A DNA stretch of 64,000 nucleotides from Pinus tabuliformis. Lineage: Eukaryota > Streptophyta > Pinopsida > Pinales > Pinaceae. The stretch's first letter is position 1. Each line of letters opens with the position of its first letter. Shown in pieces: positions 21,653-32,330 of the stretch. Below the pieces are notes generated by a model. It did not search any database and was not told the DNA's origin. It saw only the letters and a program-made list of their open reading frames with translations. The stretch covers positions 1,019,254,514 to 1,019,318,513 of the forward strand of contig CM062804.1 of NCBI GenBank assembly GCA_031772625.1, read 5' to 3'. Both the position numbers and the translations under genes were made by a program.

Positions 21653-21941
21653 TGGATAATGAAATTGATTTGTAAAAGAATTTAACAGTAAATGGCGGAG
21701 GTTGAACCGTTTTTGCAGGCATGGCGGATTTGCTCAACCGTCTCCTCTGTTCCTTGAAAAATCAATTTAGATCCATTTTAATTTTAGATATACGAAGGGT
21801 TGGATTAAATTTCTTGCAATTGGGGAGAATTCTTCATTATGCTTTTGGTAAATCCATAATTTAGATGGAACTATGCTCGTTTAATTACTAGCCATTGCAC
21901 CAAAAGTTGCAAAGAAAATGTGGTAAGGCAATAGCATATAA

Positions 21942-21960
21942 AACTAATTAATGTTTCTTT
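21942..21960. repeat. Target site duplication of LINE A, left
   Basis: AACTAATTAATGTTTCTTT, 19 bp, identical to 27,776-27,794. Confidence 0.93.
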
Positions 21961-22048
21961 TCGATTTTTTTTCACCTCCCCGAGCTCTGCAACCTGCTGC
22001 GTGCACTCACGCGCTGGTTGGCCACGTTAGGGTTGCGCCTCCTCTTCC

Positions 22049-23332
22049 ATGGATGAGTTGAGCTCGTCCCAGGCTCCCCCCATCTTCCTACTATCCTCCC
22101 CTACTGTTGAAGATGTCACATTCAAGACCCTTCTGGCTTTGATGCCAGCCAAGAAAAAATCGAATGCTTTGAAGTTTGTAAGATAACTGGAAAATATACC
22201 AGAGGTCTCCCTTCCTCTGGAGGGGCCAATCAAGGTAGCTTTGTCACTGGCGGAGAGGGCCCTCGTAGGACAGTTCACTGGCCTTTGGCATTCTCCCAAA
22301 GCCACGGAAGCCTGAATCTGCAGGCACTGGAGACCGTTAATCAAGCAAAGTGTCACCTCGTATTTTCTAGGATGAGGCTATTTTCTGTTCGAGTTTATTT
22401 CAAAAGAAGACAAGGATCTAATCTTCAGGAATGGGCCCTATTTTATGGGCCCTCAAGGTCTCTATTTGAACAGATGGACTCCCGACTTTGATCCAGCTGA
22501 AGATGTTCCATCGGCAGTTTTAGTGTGGGTAAGACTTCCAAATCTTCTTGTACATTGCTAGAACTGGGATTCCCTCCAACATATAGGCAACGCACTGGGC
22601 AAATTCATAGATCGCGCAAGTGCTAAGGATCAATATGACTGCGCTAGGATCTAGAAGTGGGGCTATCGGAGGCTATAAAGATAAATGTAGGGAGTTGGAC
22701 TCATGTGCAAAAACTTGACTATGAGCAGCTTCCTTTCAAGTGTCGCAAGTGTTAGGAATACGGACACTGCCAAGAACTGTACCAAAAATGAAGAGGCGGT
22801 TCAAGGTAAGGAAGAAGGATGGACGCAGGTCAAAAGATCAAGGGCTAACCCCAAACCCTCAAACTCTCCTGGAGCTACAAAGGGAAAATGGCAGCAACAT
22901 TCTTCTAGTAGCCAAGGACAGCTACCAAAGGCACAAGAGAATGTGTTCGCCCCCCTTTCCTCAGCCTCAATTGAAGTGCAAGAAACAGAACAACAGCAAA
23001 AGGAGGTGAATGAGAAAGAGATCCTCGAAAACTCCAGGCAAGGCAAGAGTGCAGCAGTAAGCCCTAAGGGAAAGGCTACAGATATGGAAAAGGAAGAACA
23101 AGATTCGGAAGAATCTGAGGAGGAAGGAGAAATAGGTGACTCCCAAACATTGTCCCATAGATCGACAAGAGGAAGGAAGTCTGACTGGGAAAAAAGAGAG
23201 CGAGAAACATATAAAGACAAGCTCCAAGGCAGTCAACCAACGTTGGAGAAGCTTCTAGCAAAAACACCAAAGATTACAAGAAGTCAAGGACAGGGCCCCA
23301 AAGGGGCCACCCAATCTCAGAAAGGTAAATAA
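22049..23332 (+). pseudogene. LINE A ORF1 (DUF4283, CCHC)
   Basis: Starts at ATG 22,049 (MDELSSSQAPP). A DUF4283-type region runs to about 22,640 (GLWHSPKATEAW, GPYFMGPQGLYL, VWVRLPNLLVH, IGNALGKFI). The zinc knuckle is destroyed by a stop and a two-base loss (near 22,760); LINE B still shows CRKCQEYGHFAKNC. The acidic/basic C-terminal tail is open (22,703-23,332). Stops include TAA after KFVR, and TAG at 22,559 in place of a Trp; the latter is shared with LINE B. The role known for the family is RNA-binding nucleocapsid-like protein. Confidence 0.8.
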
Positions 23333-26300
23333 TGAATATTGTCTCCTGGAATTGCAGGGGGTTGGGGAGCAAGCAAAAAGAAGAAGCTATGCGAAGCTTG
23401 ATTAGGATAGAAAACCCAGATATCCTACTGATCTAGGAGACTAAGTTGGAGAAGAATATCTTCCTCCAAGTAAGCAGGAACCTTTGGAGAAAAAGTGGAG
23501 GGCAGGTTGTCTCAGCCCGAGGAGCATCGGGAGGGCTGGGAGCTCTTTGGAATGAAGCCAAGTTGGAATTGGTCAATGGAAAGCAAAATACTCATTGGCA
23601 GCTTATGCAATTCATAAGGCGAGAAACAAGGGAGACCTTTAGCCTTTTTAATGTTTATGTGTCGGTAAATGCAAGGGAAAAGAAGCAGTGTTGGGATTCA
23701 ATCAAATTCATGGTTGAGGAAGAAACTCTAGGAAATATTATCATCGCAGGGGATCTGAATATAACTTTAAGCTCTTCCGAGAAGAGAGGTGGCAGCATAG
23801 TAAGGGATCCAGCGAGGGAATGGGTGGAGGACATCATGCAAGATTGGGATCTGCTCGACATCAAGCCCTTGAAAGGTAAGTATACTTGGTCAAATAAAAG
23901 AATGGGTCCTGGCCATATTGCTACGTGATTAGATAGATTCCTTGTTCAAAGTTCCTATCTTCTCCTTGGTTTAGAAGCTAGGATGCTCATTCTGCCATGC
24001 AGCATTTTAGATCATAAACCCATAAGGTTGGAGCTCTCAGCACACAGAAATTTTGGGCAAGCACTCAGACTTTATGGATAAGGTTAAAGAAAGCTGGAAT
24101 CGGCCTGTCACAGGGTCTCCTTTCTTTGTATGGGAGGAAAAATTAAGAAGAGTAAAGGTTGTTCTGAAGAGCTGGGCTAAAACTCTTCCCAATCTGGCTG
24201 ATGAAAGGAAGATGGCCCATGCCTCCCTCGAGAAGCACCAACTGCAAATGGAAGAGGAGGACCCCTTGAAGGCTTCTATAGCCAAAGAAGGAAACCTACA
24301 GCAAATCTTCCACAAAGCTTGCTTGCAAGAGGAAGAATATTGGAGACAAAAATCCCATAGTCTGTGGTTGAAAGCAGGAGATAGGAATACCTCCTTCTTC
24401 CACAAGCAAGCCCAAGCTAGAAGGTCCTTTAACACAATATCTGAAATAAAGGAAGATCTCGTTACCCACAAGGATTTCACAAGTATCAAAGGGGCTACCT
24501 TCTCCCATTTTGAGAAACTCTACAGTGAAGTCGAGGTTATGAGTCAGGACACAAGGTTCTTGGATGTTATCCCCTCCAAGATCTCTTTAAGTATGAATCA
24601 TCAGCTGGAAGCTAAAGTTACCAGAAAAGAAATAAAGGTTGCGCTCTATGAAATGGAGCTGGACAAAGCTCCGGGTCCGGATGGCTTCACAGCTAGATTC
24701 ATCCAAGTCTGTTGGAAAATAGTGAAGAAGGACCTGAATAGAATGGTTTTAAAATCTCAAAACTACTAGAAAATTGGAGGTAGCACAAATTCTTCCTTTC
24801 TCACCCTCATCCCAAAGGAGAAGGGAGCCAACACTTTTAACAGGTTTCGTCCGATTTCGCTATGCAACATTGGTTACAAGCTCATAACAAAGGTGATTTC
24901 CAACAAATTGAAGGTCCTCTTGCCCTCCATTATACCTGAAAATCAAGGGGGGTTCGTTCAGGGTAGGTAGATCGTGGATAACATAATCCTCGTGCAAGAG
25001 GCTATTCATTCTAGTTTGCAATGGAAAGAAAAAGGTATGGTATTGAAGCTAGACCTAACTAATGCATTTGATCGAGTTCGTCACAATTTCCTCTTTGATG
25101 TGATGCATAAGTTTGGGTTTGGTCAAGAGTTTATTAGATGGGTCTAGGCTTGCATCTTTGAGCCCTAGATTGCCCCTCTGGTGAATGGAAGAGCAACAGA
25201 GTTCTTTAAAGCCTCTAGAGGTTTGCGCCAAGGCTGCCCTCTTTCTCCTCTTCTTTTTGTTTTGCAAGCTTTAGTTCTGAGCTTTTATTTAGAAAAGTGT
25301 CAGTGGATCAAGAGATTATGGGTCTTAGGATTGCTAGAGGTGTCAAGGATATTAATCATGCATTGTTCGTTGATGATTCTCTTCTGTTGGGTGCTACCTC
25401 CGTATACTCTACCTCCAGATTTAGGAAAGTGTTGGACGACTTCTGTGGTACTTCGGGCAGTAAAATAAATGAAGGGAAATGCCATTTCTATGGTTGGAAT
25501 ATCTCCAACACTGATCTCTCCTTAATATCCAGATGTTTGGGCTTCGATGGCTCTGCTAGTTGGAATTATTTCATCTATTTGGGCCTTCCTATCTTCCAAA
25601 GGAGTCACTCTAGCAAAGATTGGCTCCCAATGGTTGAGAAATTCAAGAATAAAATTCAGTCTTGGGGTTTCTCGTGGCTGAATCTTGTTGGGAAGACAAT
25701 GCTTATTAAGTATGTTCTGACCAGCCTGCCTATCTTCCAATTCACGGCCATGTTGGCTCCCACCAGCTTTCTTAAGAAGGTGGAGGAGTGGATTCGAAGG
25801 TTTTTTTGGAAGGGCGACAAGAAAAATGACAAGAAGATCCCCCTAGTCAGTTGGGACAAAGTTTCTAAGCCTCTGCTAGAAGGAGGTCTGAACTTTAAGG
25901 ATCTGAGGACACAAAATATTGCTATGGGGGTTAAGATTCTGTGGAGACAAATAGCCCCGAAACCGAGCTGGGCTCAAAAGGCGCTATGGAAGAAATATTT
26001 CAGGGGTCAGAGGTTACGAAGCTTGGATGATCTCACCCCACCACTAAAGGTTCTCAAATTCACAGGCTTTGCATGCAAGCCTTACCTCTGATACAAAAGC
26101 ATTCCTTTTAGATCTCGGGTAATGGCAAGCTCATCAATATCTGTAACGACAAAATTATGAACGAAGAACCATTAGGTGGTATCCAAGAGCTTGCTGAGCT
26201 TCGAAGCTGGACGTTGAATAGTGACATCAAAACTTTGTGGGATATTTCTAGTTGGAAGGACAATGCGTGGGCAGGCTGGAAGAAACCTCAAATGTCGATT

Positions 26301-27530
26301 GCTCTAGATCAGGCGTGGTCATTCCTGCTGACTAAGCTGAAAGGAATGAGCCTGATTAATATCAGAAAACAAGATAAGAGAGGTTGGGGCTCTCAAACTG
26401 GTTCTTACACAGTTGCGCAAGGCTATGCACAGCTCAAAAAAATTCCCCATGTTCCTTGCTGCCCTGTGACTTGGAGAGGACTTTGGAGGCATAAGTGTGT
26501 GCCAAAAATTGATTTCTTCAACTAGTTATTGTGTCACAACAACATTCTAATAGATGACAGGCTTAAGAAGAAAGGCTTCCTAGGCCCTTCCAGATGCGCC
26601 CTTTGCCTGGAAAACGAGGAAAATGCCTCTCATTTATTGATAGAATGCAGGTTCGCCAAAAGTATTTGGGCAGAAGCGATTTCCCCATGGGGATCCACTG
26701 TTACTCTACCCAACTCTATTACTAGCTTCTTTGCCGATTGGGCTCACCTCTATCCCGGGAAGTTCCCCAAGAACAATTGGTTCAAGGCAGCCTGGCTGGC
26801 CTATCCGAAATTCATTTTCTGGCACATCTGGATTGAGCGCAATCACAGAATTTTTCAAGAGAAAGCACAGAAGGGTAAGCTTGTTTTGTCAAAAGCCAAC
26901 GGCCTGCTCAAGGAATCTCTCAGTGAGAAGTTTGAGAAGTTGGAGAATAAAAATCTAAGTCCTCAAGAACTGGCATGGGGGAGCAAGCTTGGTCTCCAGT
27001 ATTCTAATGATGAGAGACAATACAACATTAGGAAAGACTGGCAGATCAGGCTTGCTGAGGGCGAATTCCACATGTGGCTCCAAAAGCGTGCTAGCTCCTC
27101 CTTGTTTTTTGATGGGGCTACCAAAGGCAATCCGGGGATTGTTGGGGCTGGAGGTGTCATCAGGAATGTGGATGGCAGCATAGAGAACAGGTATGCCTGG
27201 GGTTTGGGTCATAGTACCAACATGCAAGTAGAGGCCATGGCCCTGTTGCAGGGCCTAAAGCATTTACAGGATCTTGGTATCGAGAAAGCCATTATTCTTG
27301 GTGACTCCCAATCCTTGATTCAAATTCTCGTGGATAACACGTCCCCTCATGACTTTTGGCTAGCAAGAGTGGTTACCAAAATAAGAAAGCTAGTTGGCTC
27401 CTTTCTTCAGGTGAACATTTTGCATGTTCTTTGGCAAAATAATAAGGAAGCGGATGCGGAAGCTAACAAAATTGTCCTCCTTCATGTTGGCATTCAGATA
27501 AGAGACGGGGTTAAAGATTCAATCCCTTAA
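23332..27530 (+). pseudogene. LINE A ORF2 (endonuclease, RT, RNase H)
   Basis: ATG at 23,332 overlaps the ORF1 stop (TAATG). Apurinic-type endonuclease: SWNCRGLG, ETKL, AGDLNITLSS; the final SDH is changed to LDH. A deletion of about 32 bp at ~24,058 relative to LINE B shifts the frame. Reverse transcriptase: FRPISLCNIGYK near 24,845, LDLTNAFDRV near 25,047, [13 protein letters not shown] near 25,220 and FVDDSLLLG near 25,365 (the catalytic Asp pair). Zinc-binding region C-x2-C...H near 26,595-26,640 (CALCLENEENASHLL). RNase H from about 27,100: FDGATKGN, VEAMALL, GDSQS, ADAEAN. Many in-frame stops, so no functional polyprotein. Confidence 0.9.
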
Positions 27531-27775
27531 TTCTGTTTCTCATGTTTTACTGTCTTTTACTTCTACAGATTGTTTGTATCCACAAGCTTGGGGAAATTCG
27601 AGAAATCGACTCATCTAACGGAGTTAAGAAGATCCAGAACATTAGGGTTACAGTATTAGTTTATCTATCTGTTGAGGACAGCCGGTTCTTGGGCTATCTA
27701 AATATAACCGGCCAGCAGGCTTTGACTTTCTTTTAATACAAAATATAACCGTTTTCATTTAAAAAAAAAAACAAC

Positions 27776-27794
27776 AACTAATTAATGTTTCTTT
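27776..27794. repeat. Target site duplication of LINE A, right
   Basis: Same 19 bp as 21,942-21,960, directly after the A-rich tail. Confidence 0.93.
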
Positions 27795-28494
27795 GACAAT
27801 TGTTGAAAGACAAAAAAAATATCAACAAAAGGCAAGGACCATGCTATAATGAAATATTAAGGCAATACTTCTTCCTTAAGCCTTACAAATAATGAGGCCT
27901 ATGTTGAAGTTAAACACTTTGCCTGATTATGCCAACATGAATGCCTCGTAAATAAAGAAATAGATCGTGATTTGCTACCTTCGAAATCAGAGGTCGTTTT
28001 GGTACAATTCATCATCAAAATATCCTTTCCTAGAAAGGGAGCGTCGAATTTTCTTGATTTATATCTTTCTATCTTCTTGCTTCCGTCACTAGGTGATGAG
28101 AGTTCAGACTGAATTGACAAATTATGTGGCATTCATGCAAGAATATTTTTCTCTTGAGAATATGTTGTTCTATGTTATATTTTCTTTAGGTGCTCTTCTT
28201 GCCAGCGTGAAGAATCTTAAGATTGTACTATAATGAACCTAGCTTTTATACAAATCCTACTTCCATATTGATGAGGATTTTATATGGATGTCGTTAACCA
28301 TTTTATGTTGATTTGATTTCATACTCACTGAGTATGTTTTTTCTTTGTGGGTTCTTGACCTATTAAAGATTGTTTAATCTACTAAGTTTTCATTGTATTT
28401 CTGAGTGTCTTAAAAGGAACTGATTTATATTTTAGTAGTTGATATGAAGTTGGTCACTTTTGTTCTTTGTGCAAATAATAAAAAATATATGGAG
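27795..28494. other. LINE flank inside unit 1, no gene
   Basis: AT-rich, collinear with 36,852-37,550. Frames are short and not conserved in a protein-like way. Confidence 0.4.
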
Positions 28495-29215
28495 TGATGG
28501 CTTTCATCACTTCAAGAGCAATAAAAACAAGGCTATTGAGAAAAGGACTCCAACATCAAGAAAGATTTGGTAGCAGCTATGGAATTGGTGAACATGTCTT
28601 GCTCTGTGGTGTTGGCTACTGGGCATAGCTTTCTTGATCTTGTTAGATTTTAAGCTTATGTGGTATTTTTTTGCAGTGGTATGATCCGGATTATCCACAG
28701 TTTCGTGTTCATTCTATCGACGTTTCAAACCCCAAAGGGGGTCCATCATCAGGACTAGATCAGAAAGAATATGAATGAAAACTTGATCTTGTATAGAAGA
28801 AAGTAAATTCTCATTTAGCTTATACTACATTAACCATGAAATTGCCAACATTCAAGGCACACATGCCATCGCATTTGTAGAGAAAATTATAACAGAGTAT
28901 CACACTTTCTTATCATATCTAAATGCTCCTATATGCAACGCTTTCATCACTTCAAGAGTAGTAAAAACAAGCCTATTGAGAAAATAACTCCAACACTGAA
29001 AGAGATTTGGTAGCAATTATGGATTTGGTGAACATGTCTTGCTCTATGGTGTTGGCTATTTGGCAAAGCTTTCTTGATCTTGTATAGAAGACTATAAATT
29101 TGCATTTAGCTCATATTACATTAACCATGAAATTGCCAACATTTAGGGCACAATTTCCATGACATTTGTAGAGAAAATTACAACATAGTATCACACTTTT
29201 CTTATCAGATGTAAA
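28495..29215. repeat. Direct repeat pair within unit 1
   Basis: A segment beginning CTTTCATCACTTCAAGAGCA (near 28,500) and running to the TATCACAC block recurs from about 28,943 with modest divergence. The same pair is in unit 2 at about 37,559 and 37,851, so it predates the large duplication. Confidence 0.75.
28677..28778 (+). pseudogene. Captured exon-like fragment, unit 1 only
   Basis: Preceded by a pyrimidine tract ending TTTTTTTGCAG. Then 33 open codons beginning WYDPDYPQFRVHSIDV and ending QKEYE with TGA at 28,776-28,778. It looks like the terminal exon of a real host gene, which I cannot name. It lies in a stretch of roughly 140 bp that is absent from unit 2, flanked by CTTGATCTTGT on one side and CTTGATCTTGTATAG on the other. 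Confidence 0.45.
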
Positions 29216-31109
29216 TGGCCCTATATGCAAAAGCTACCTTGTGCCTCATAGTTATAATTTGTGCAAGGAGGACGAGTATTAAGGTGCAAGGTAGAATAAG
29301 AAGAGGGGAAGTCAGGATTGACCGGTGTATGAAGAATCTTGTTTGGGACTTAAGATTGATGTCAGAACACCCTTATTTATGCATTGCAAGTGCTTTGATA
29401 ATAAGTTGCCTGATTCTCTAAGGTGATTTAGAATAGCAAAAGTGATGTGAGCTATAAGCTCCCTATGAGATAATCGTATTAATTGGAGAGACATGTTCTA
29501 GAAAGTACTATGTTGATGCAATTTTTTAATAGCTAAAATTATCTTTATGACTGACCTTGTACACCCTATACTATGTTCATGAGGCTCAAAGTTGGGCTAC
29601 GTTAGTTGTATTACTGTAGTTGAAGCTCATGAGCATAGCTTAAGCAGAAACTTATTGTTAGCATTGCTTAGTATATGCTTGTTAAATAGAGCATATTTGA
29701 GGGAGTCTTACCGTAATATCTGTAACAGATCAGATTATCTTTGGGTTTGCAAGATGTATTATGTGATGGACAAAAAATTCTCTTAAATTACTCATTATAT
29801 TATCTCTTAAATTACTAACAAAATTGAGGTTATTAAGAGTTAATATATTTCTAGTTATTTTTTATCTTGTTTATGTTTCATAACATTGGAAAGAATAAAA
29901 ATTCATAAATATAAAATATAAAAAACTCTAAGTTATAATTAGAATTTTCTTTTATCAATTTCGATATTTGCATAAATTTCTACATATCCTTTACAAGAAA
30001 ACAATACACTATTTCCATATACCTTAATCCTTCACAGCTAACAATGTTGTGAAACCTTTTCTCTAAACAAAGAATAGTTTAGTTTCAAATAAACAAAAAA
30101 AAAACCTACCTCCTCTCTCCTCTTATCTTATCCTTCCATTTCTTGTCAAATAGGAGGCCCATGCCTTTTTTTTTAAGTATTTACATAAATAGAAATCATC
30201 ACCTCCTTTAAACAAGCAACTAAGCATATATAGCATGCTCAAGCATAGATTGAGTGAACACAATGATGCCCAACTAGGAATCAAATGATACCTTGCAAAT
30301 CCCTAGACCTATTTTACCAACAAAACATTTTATATACCAAAGAGACTTGTATATTGTAGTCAGCCTAACCCACTTGTAATCACTGCACATGGCTATAATA
30401 CCATGGATGAATTATTGAATTCTCCCAAAATCATGTCAGCAACCATATTTCTCCAAGACCATCTTCCTAGCAAAAGTGCTTACCATCAATCTTGAGCATT
30501 CATACCGTATGATCTTTACCGTAAATAAATTTAGCTAAATCTTGGGCATTCATATCGTATGATCTTTACCATAGCTAAATTTAGCTATGAATTATTGTAC
30601 TCTCCCAAGGCCATGTCAACAATAGTAGCAAATGTCCTTACCATCAATCTCGGGCACTCATGTCGTATGATCTTTAGCATAGATAAATTTGAGCAAAGGA
30701 TTTCTTATTTGATTATATTCCAAACCCATCACAATCATTAATTTTATCTCACATGATTATATTATTAATAAAAATATCTCTGACCAGCATTCTTCGTGAC
30801 CACATGAATAAACGCTAACTCGAAATTAATTATAAAGAATATGAGATCAAATAAATAAATAAATTGAACATTTAAATTTGAATTTGATTTTTTTTCTTCA
30901 ATATTATCGCATTCAATCAACCATCGAGACCGCCTATCAAAGAGTAATAAAAAAAATTACGTGAGGAATATGTCGATAGTGATCATTAAATAAGCTAATT
31001 CTTAGCATTATGCAACCAACATTCCGTAAAACAAACACGTAATAATGCTAAGCTAATTCTTAGCATTATGCAACCAACATTCTGTAAAACAAACACGTAA
31101 TAACACGTC
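29216..31109. other. Unit 1 non-coding flank
   Basis: Collinear with 38,140-40,345 of unit 2. It contains short local duplications: a run of about 55-65-bp units around CATTCATACCGTATGATCTTTA (30,485-30,690) and a 60-bp doublet around AAGCTAATTCTTAGCATTATG (30,990-31,100). Nothing coding recognised. Confidence 0.45.
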
Positions 31110-31396
31110 CAATATCATTATGCAACCAGTTGCACCAAAGAGCCACGAAGAGATTCAGTCTCCACTGCACAGGCCATGTGATCTACCAAAGTCACCATGG
31201 TTTTACAATGCCAACACGACCTCTTCTCTGTGGACAACAACCAACGGAAAGGTGAAGCTCTATTAAGGTGTGAGGCAGGGATGGAGGGGGACAGGCTTTT
31301 ACCTGTCCTATCTTTCCATCAACACCCCATTGATATTAGGAAAATCTTCATTTTCTTGTATATTTTATTTGAACCAGGGTTAATTTATCTCAGAAT

Positions 31397-31402
31397 ATGG
31401 AA
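31397..31402. other. Junction of the tandem duplication
   Basis: Six filler bases (ATGGAA) between the unit 1 end (CAGAAT) and the unit 2 start (AAGACAAGG); neither parent sequence continues across. Confidence 0.7.
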
Positions 31403-32330
31403 AAGACAAGGATCTAATCTTCAGGAATGGGCCCTATTTTATGGGCCCTCAAGGTCTCTATTTGAACAGATGGACTCCCGACTTTGATCCAGCTGAAGAT
31501 GTTCCATCGGCAGTTTTAGAGTGGGTAAGACTTCCAAATCTTCTTGTACATTGCTAGAACTGGGATTCCCTCCAACATATAGGCAACGCACTGGGCAAAT
31601 TCATAGATCGCGCAAGTGCTAAGGATCAATATGACTGCGCTAGGATCTAGAAGTGGGGCTATCGGAGGCTATAAAGATAAATGTAGGGAGTTGGACTCAT
31701 GTGCAAAAACTTGACTATGAGCAGCTTCCTTTCAAGTGCCGCAAGTGTCAGGAATACGGACACTTTGCCAAGAACTGTACCAAAAATGAAGAGGCGGTGC
31801 AAGGTAAGGAAGAAGGATGGAAGCAGGTCAAAAGATCAAGGGCTAACCCCAAACCCTCAAACCCTCCTGGAGCTACAAAGGGAAAAGGGCAGCAACCTTC
31901 TTCTAGTAGCCAAGGACAGCATCCAAAGGCACAAGAGAATGTGTTCGCCCCCCTTTCCTCAGCCTCAATTGAAGTGCAAGAAACAGAACAACAGCAGAAG
32001 GAGGTAAATGAGAAAGAGATCCTCGAAAACTCCAGGCAAGGCAAGAGTGCAGCAGTAAGCCCTAAGGGAAAAGCTACAGATATGGAAAAGGAAGAACAAG
32101 ATTCGGAAGAATCTGAGGAGGAAGGAGAAATAGGTGACTCCCAAACATTGTCCCGCAGATCAACAAGAGGAAAGAAGTCTGACTGGGAAAAAAGAGAGAG
32201 AGAAACATATAAAGACAAGCTCCAAGGCAGTCAACCAACGTTGGAGAATCTTCTAGCAAAAACACCAAAGATTACAAGAAGTCAAGGATAGGGCCCCAAA
32301 GGGGCCACCCAATCTCAGAAAGGTAAATAA
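31403..32330 (+). pseudogene. LINE B ORF1, 5'-truncated
   Basis: Starts within the DUF4283 region. TAG at 31,555 and a frame change near 31,645 are shared with LINE A. Open from 31,653 to TAG 32,289-32,291, where LINE A has CAG; the ancestral stop is TAA 32,328-32,330. Complete CCHC knuckle CRKCQEYGHFAKNC near 31,735-31,780, then the EGWKQV motif. Confidence 0.8.

Larger units (their letters stand above)
21961..27775 (+). mobile_element. LINE A, full-length plant L1-type element, dead
   Basis: 5,815 bp between perfect 19-bp target site duplications, ending in an A11 run plus CAACAAC. Order: short 5' region, ORF1 (DUF4283 and CCHC), ORF2 (endonuclease, reverse transcriptase, zinc-binding domain, RNase H), 3' untranslated region. 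ORF1 and ORF2 overlap in TAATG. Numerous stops and frameshifts disable both frames, and many are shared with LINE B. DNA from 22,407 onward is duplicated at 31,403. Confidence 0.92.
22407..31396. repeat. Tandem segmental duplication, unit 1
   Basis: 8,990 bp repeated head-to-tail at 31,403-41,536. It begins inside LINE A ORF1 and ends in CTCAGAAT. It contains the 3' nine-tenths of LINE A, its right target site duplication and about 3.6 kb of flank. It lacks about 0.9 kb present in unit 2 (40,350-41,235) and the fold-back at 39,966. Confidence 0.88.

Noticed and set aside
22801-23270. Minus-strand frames up to 139 codons opposite LINE A ORF1 (and 31,748-32,268 opposite LINE B)
   Set aside because: Mirror of the purine-rich ORF1 tail; composition is the expected Ser/Phe/Leu complement.
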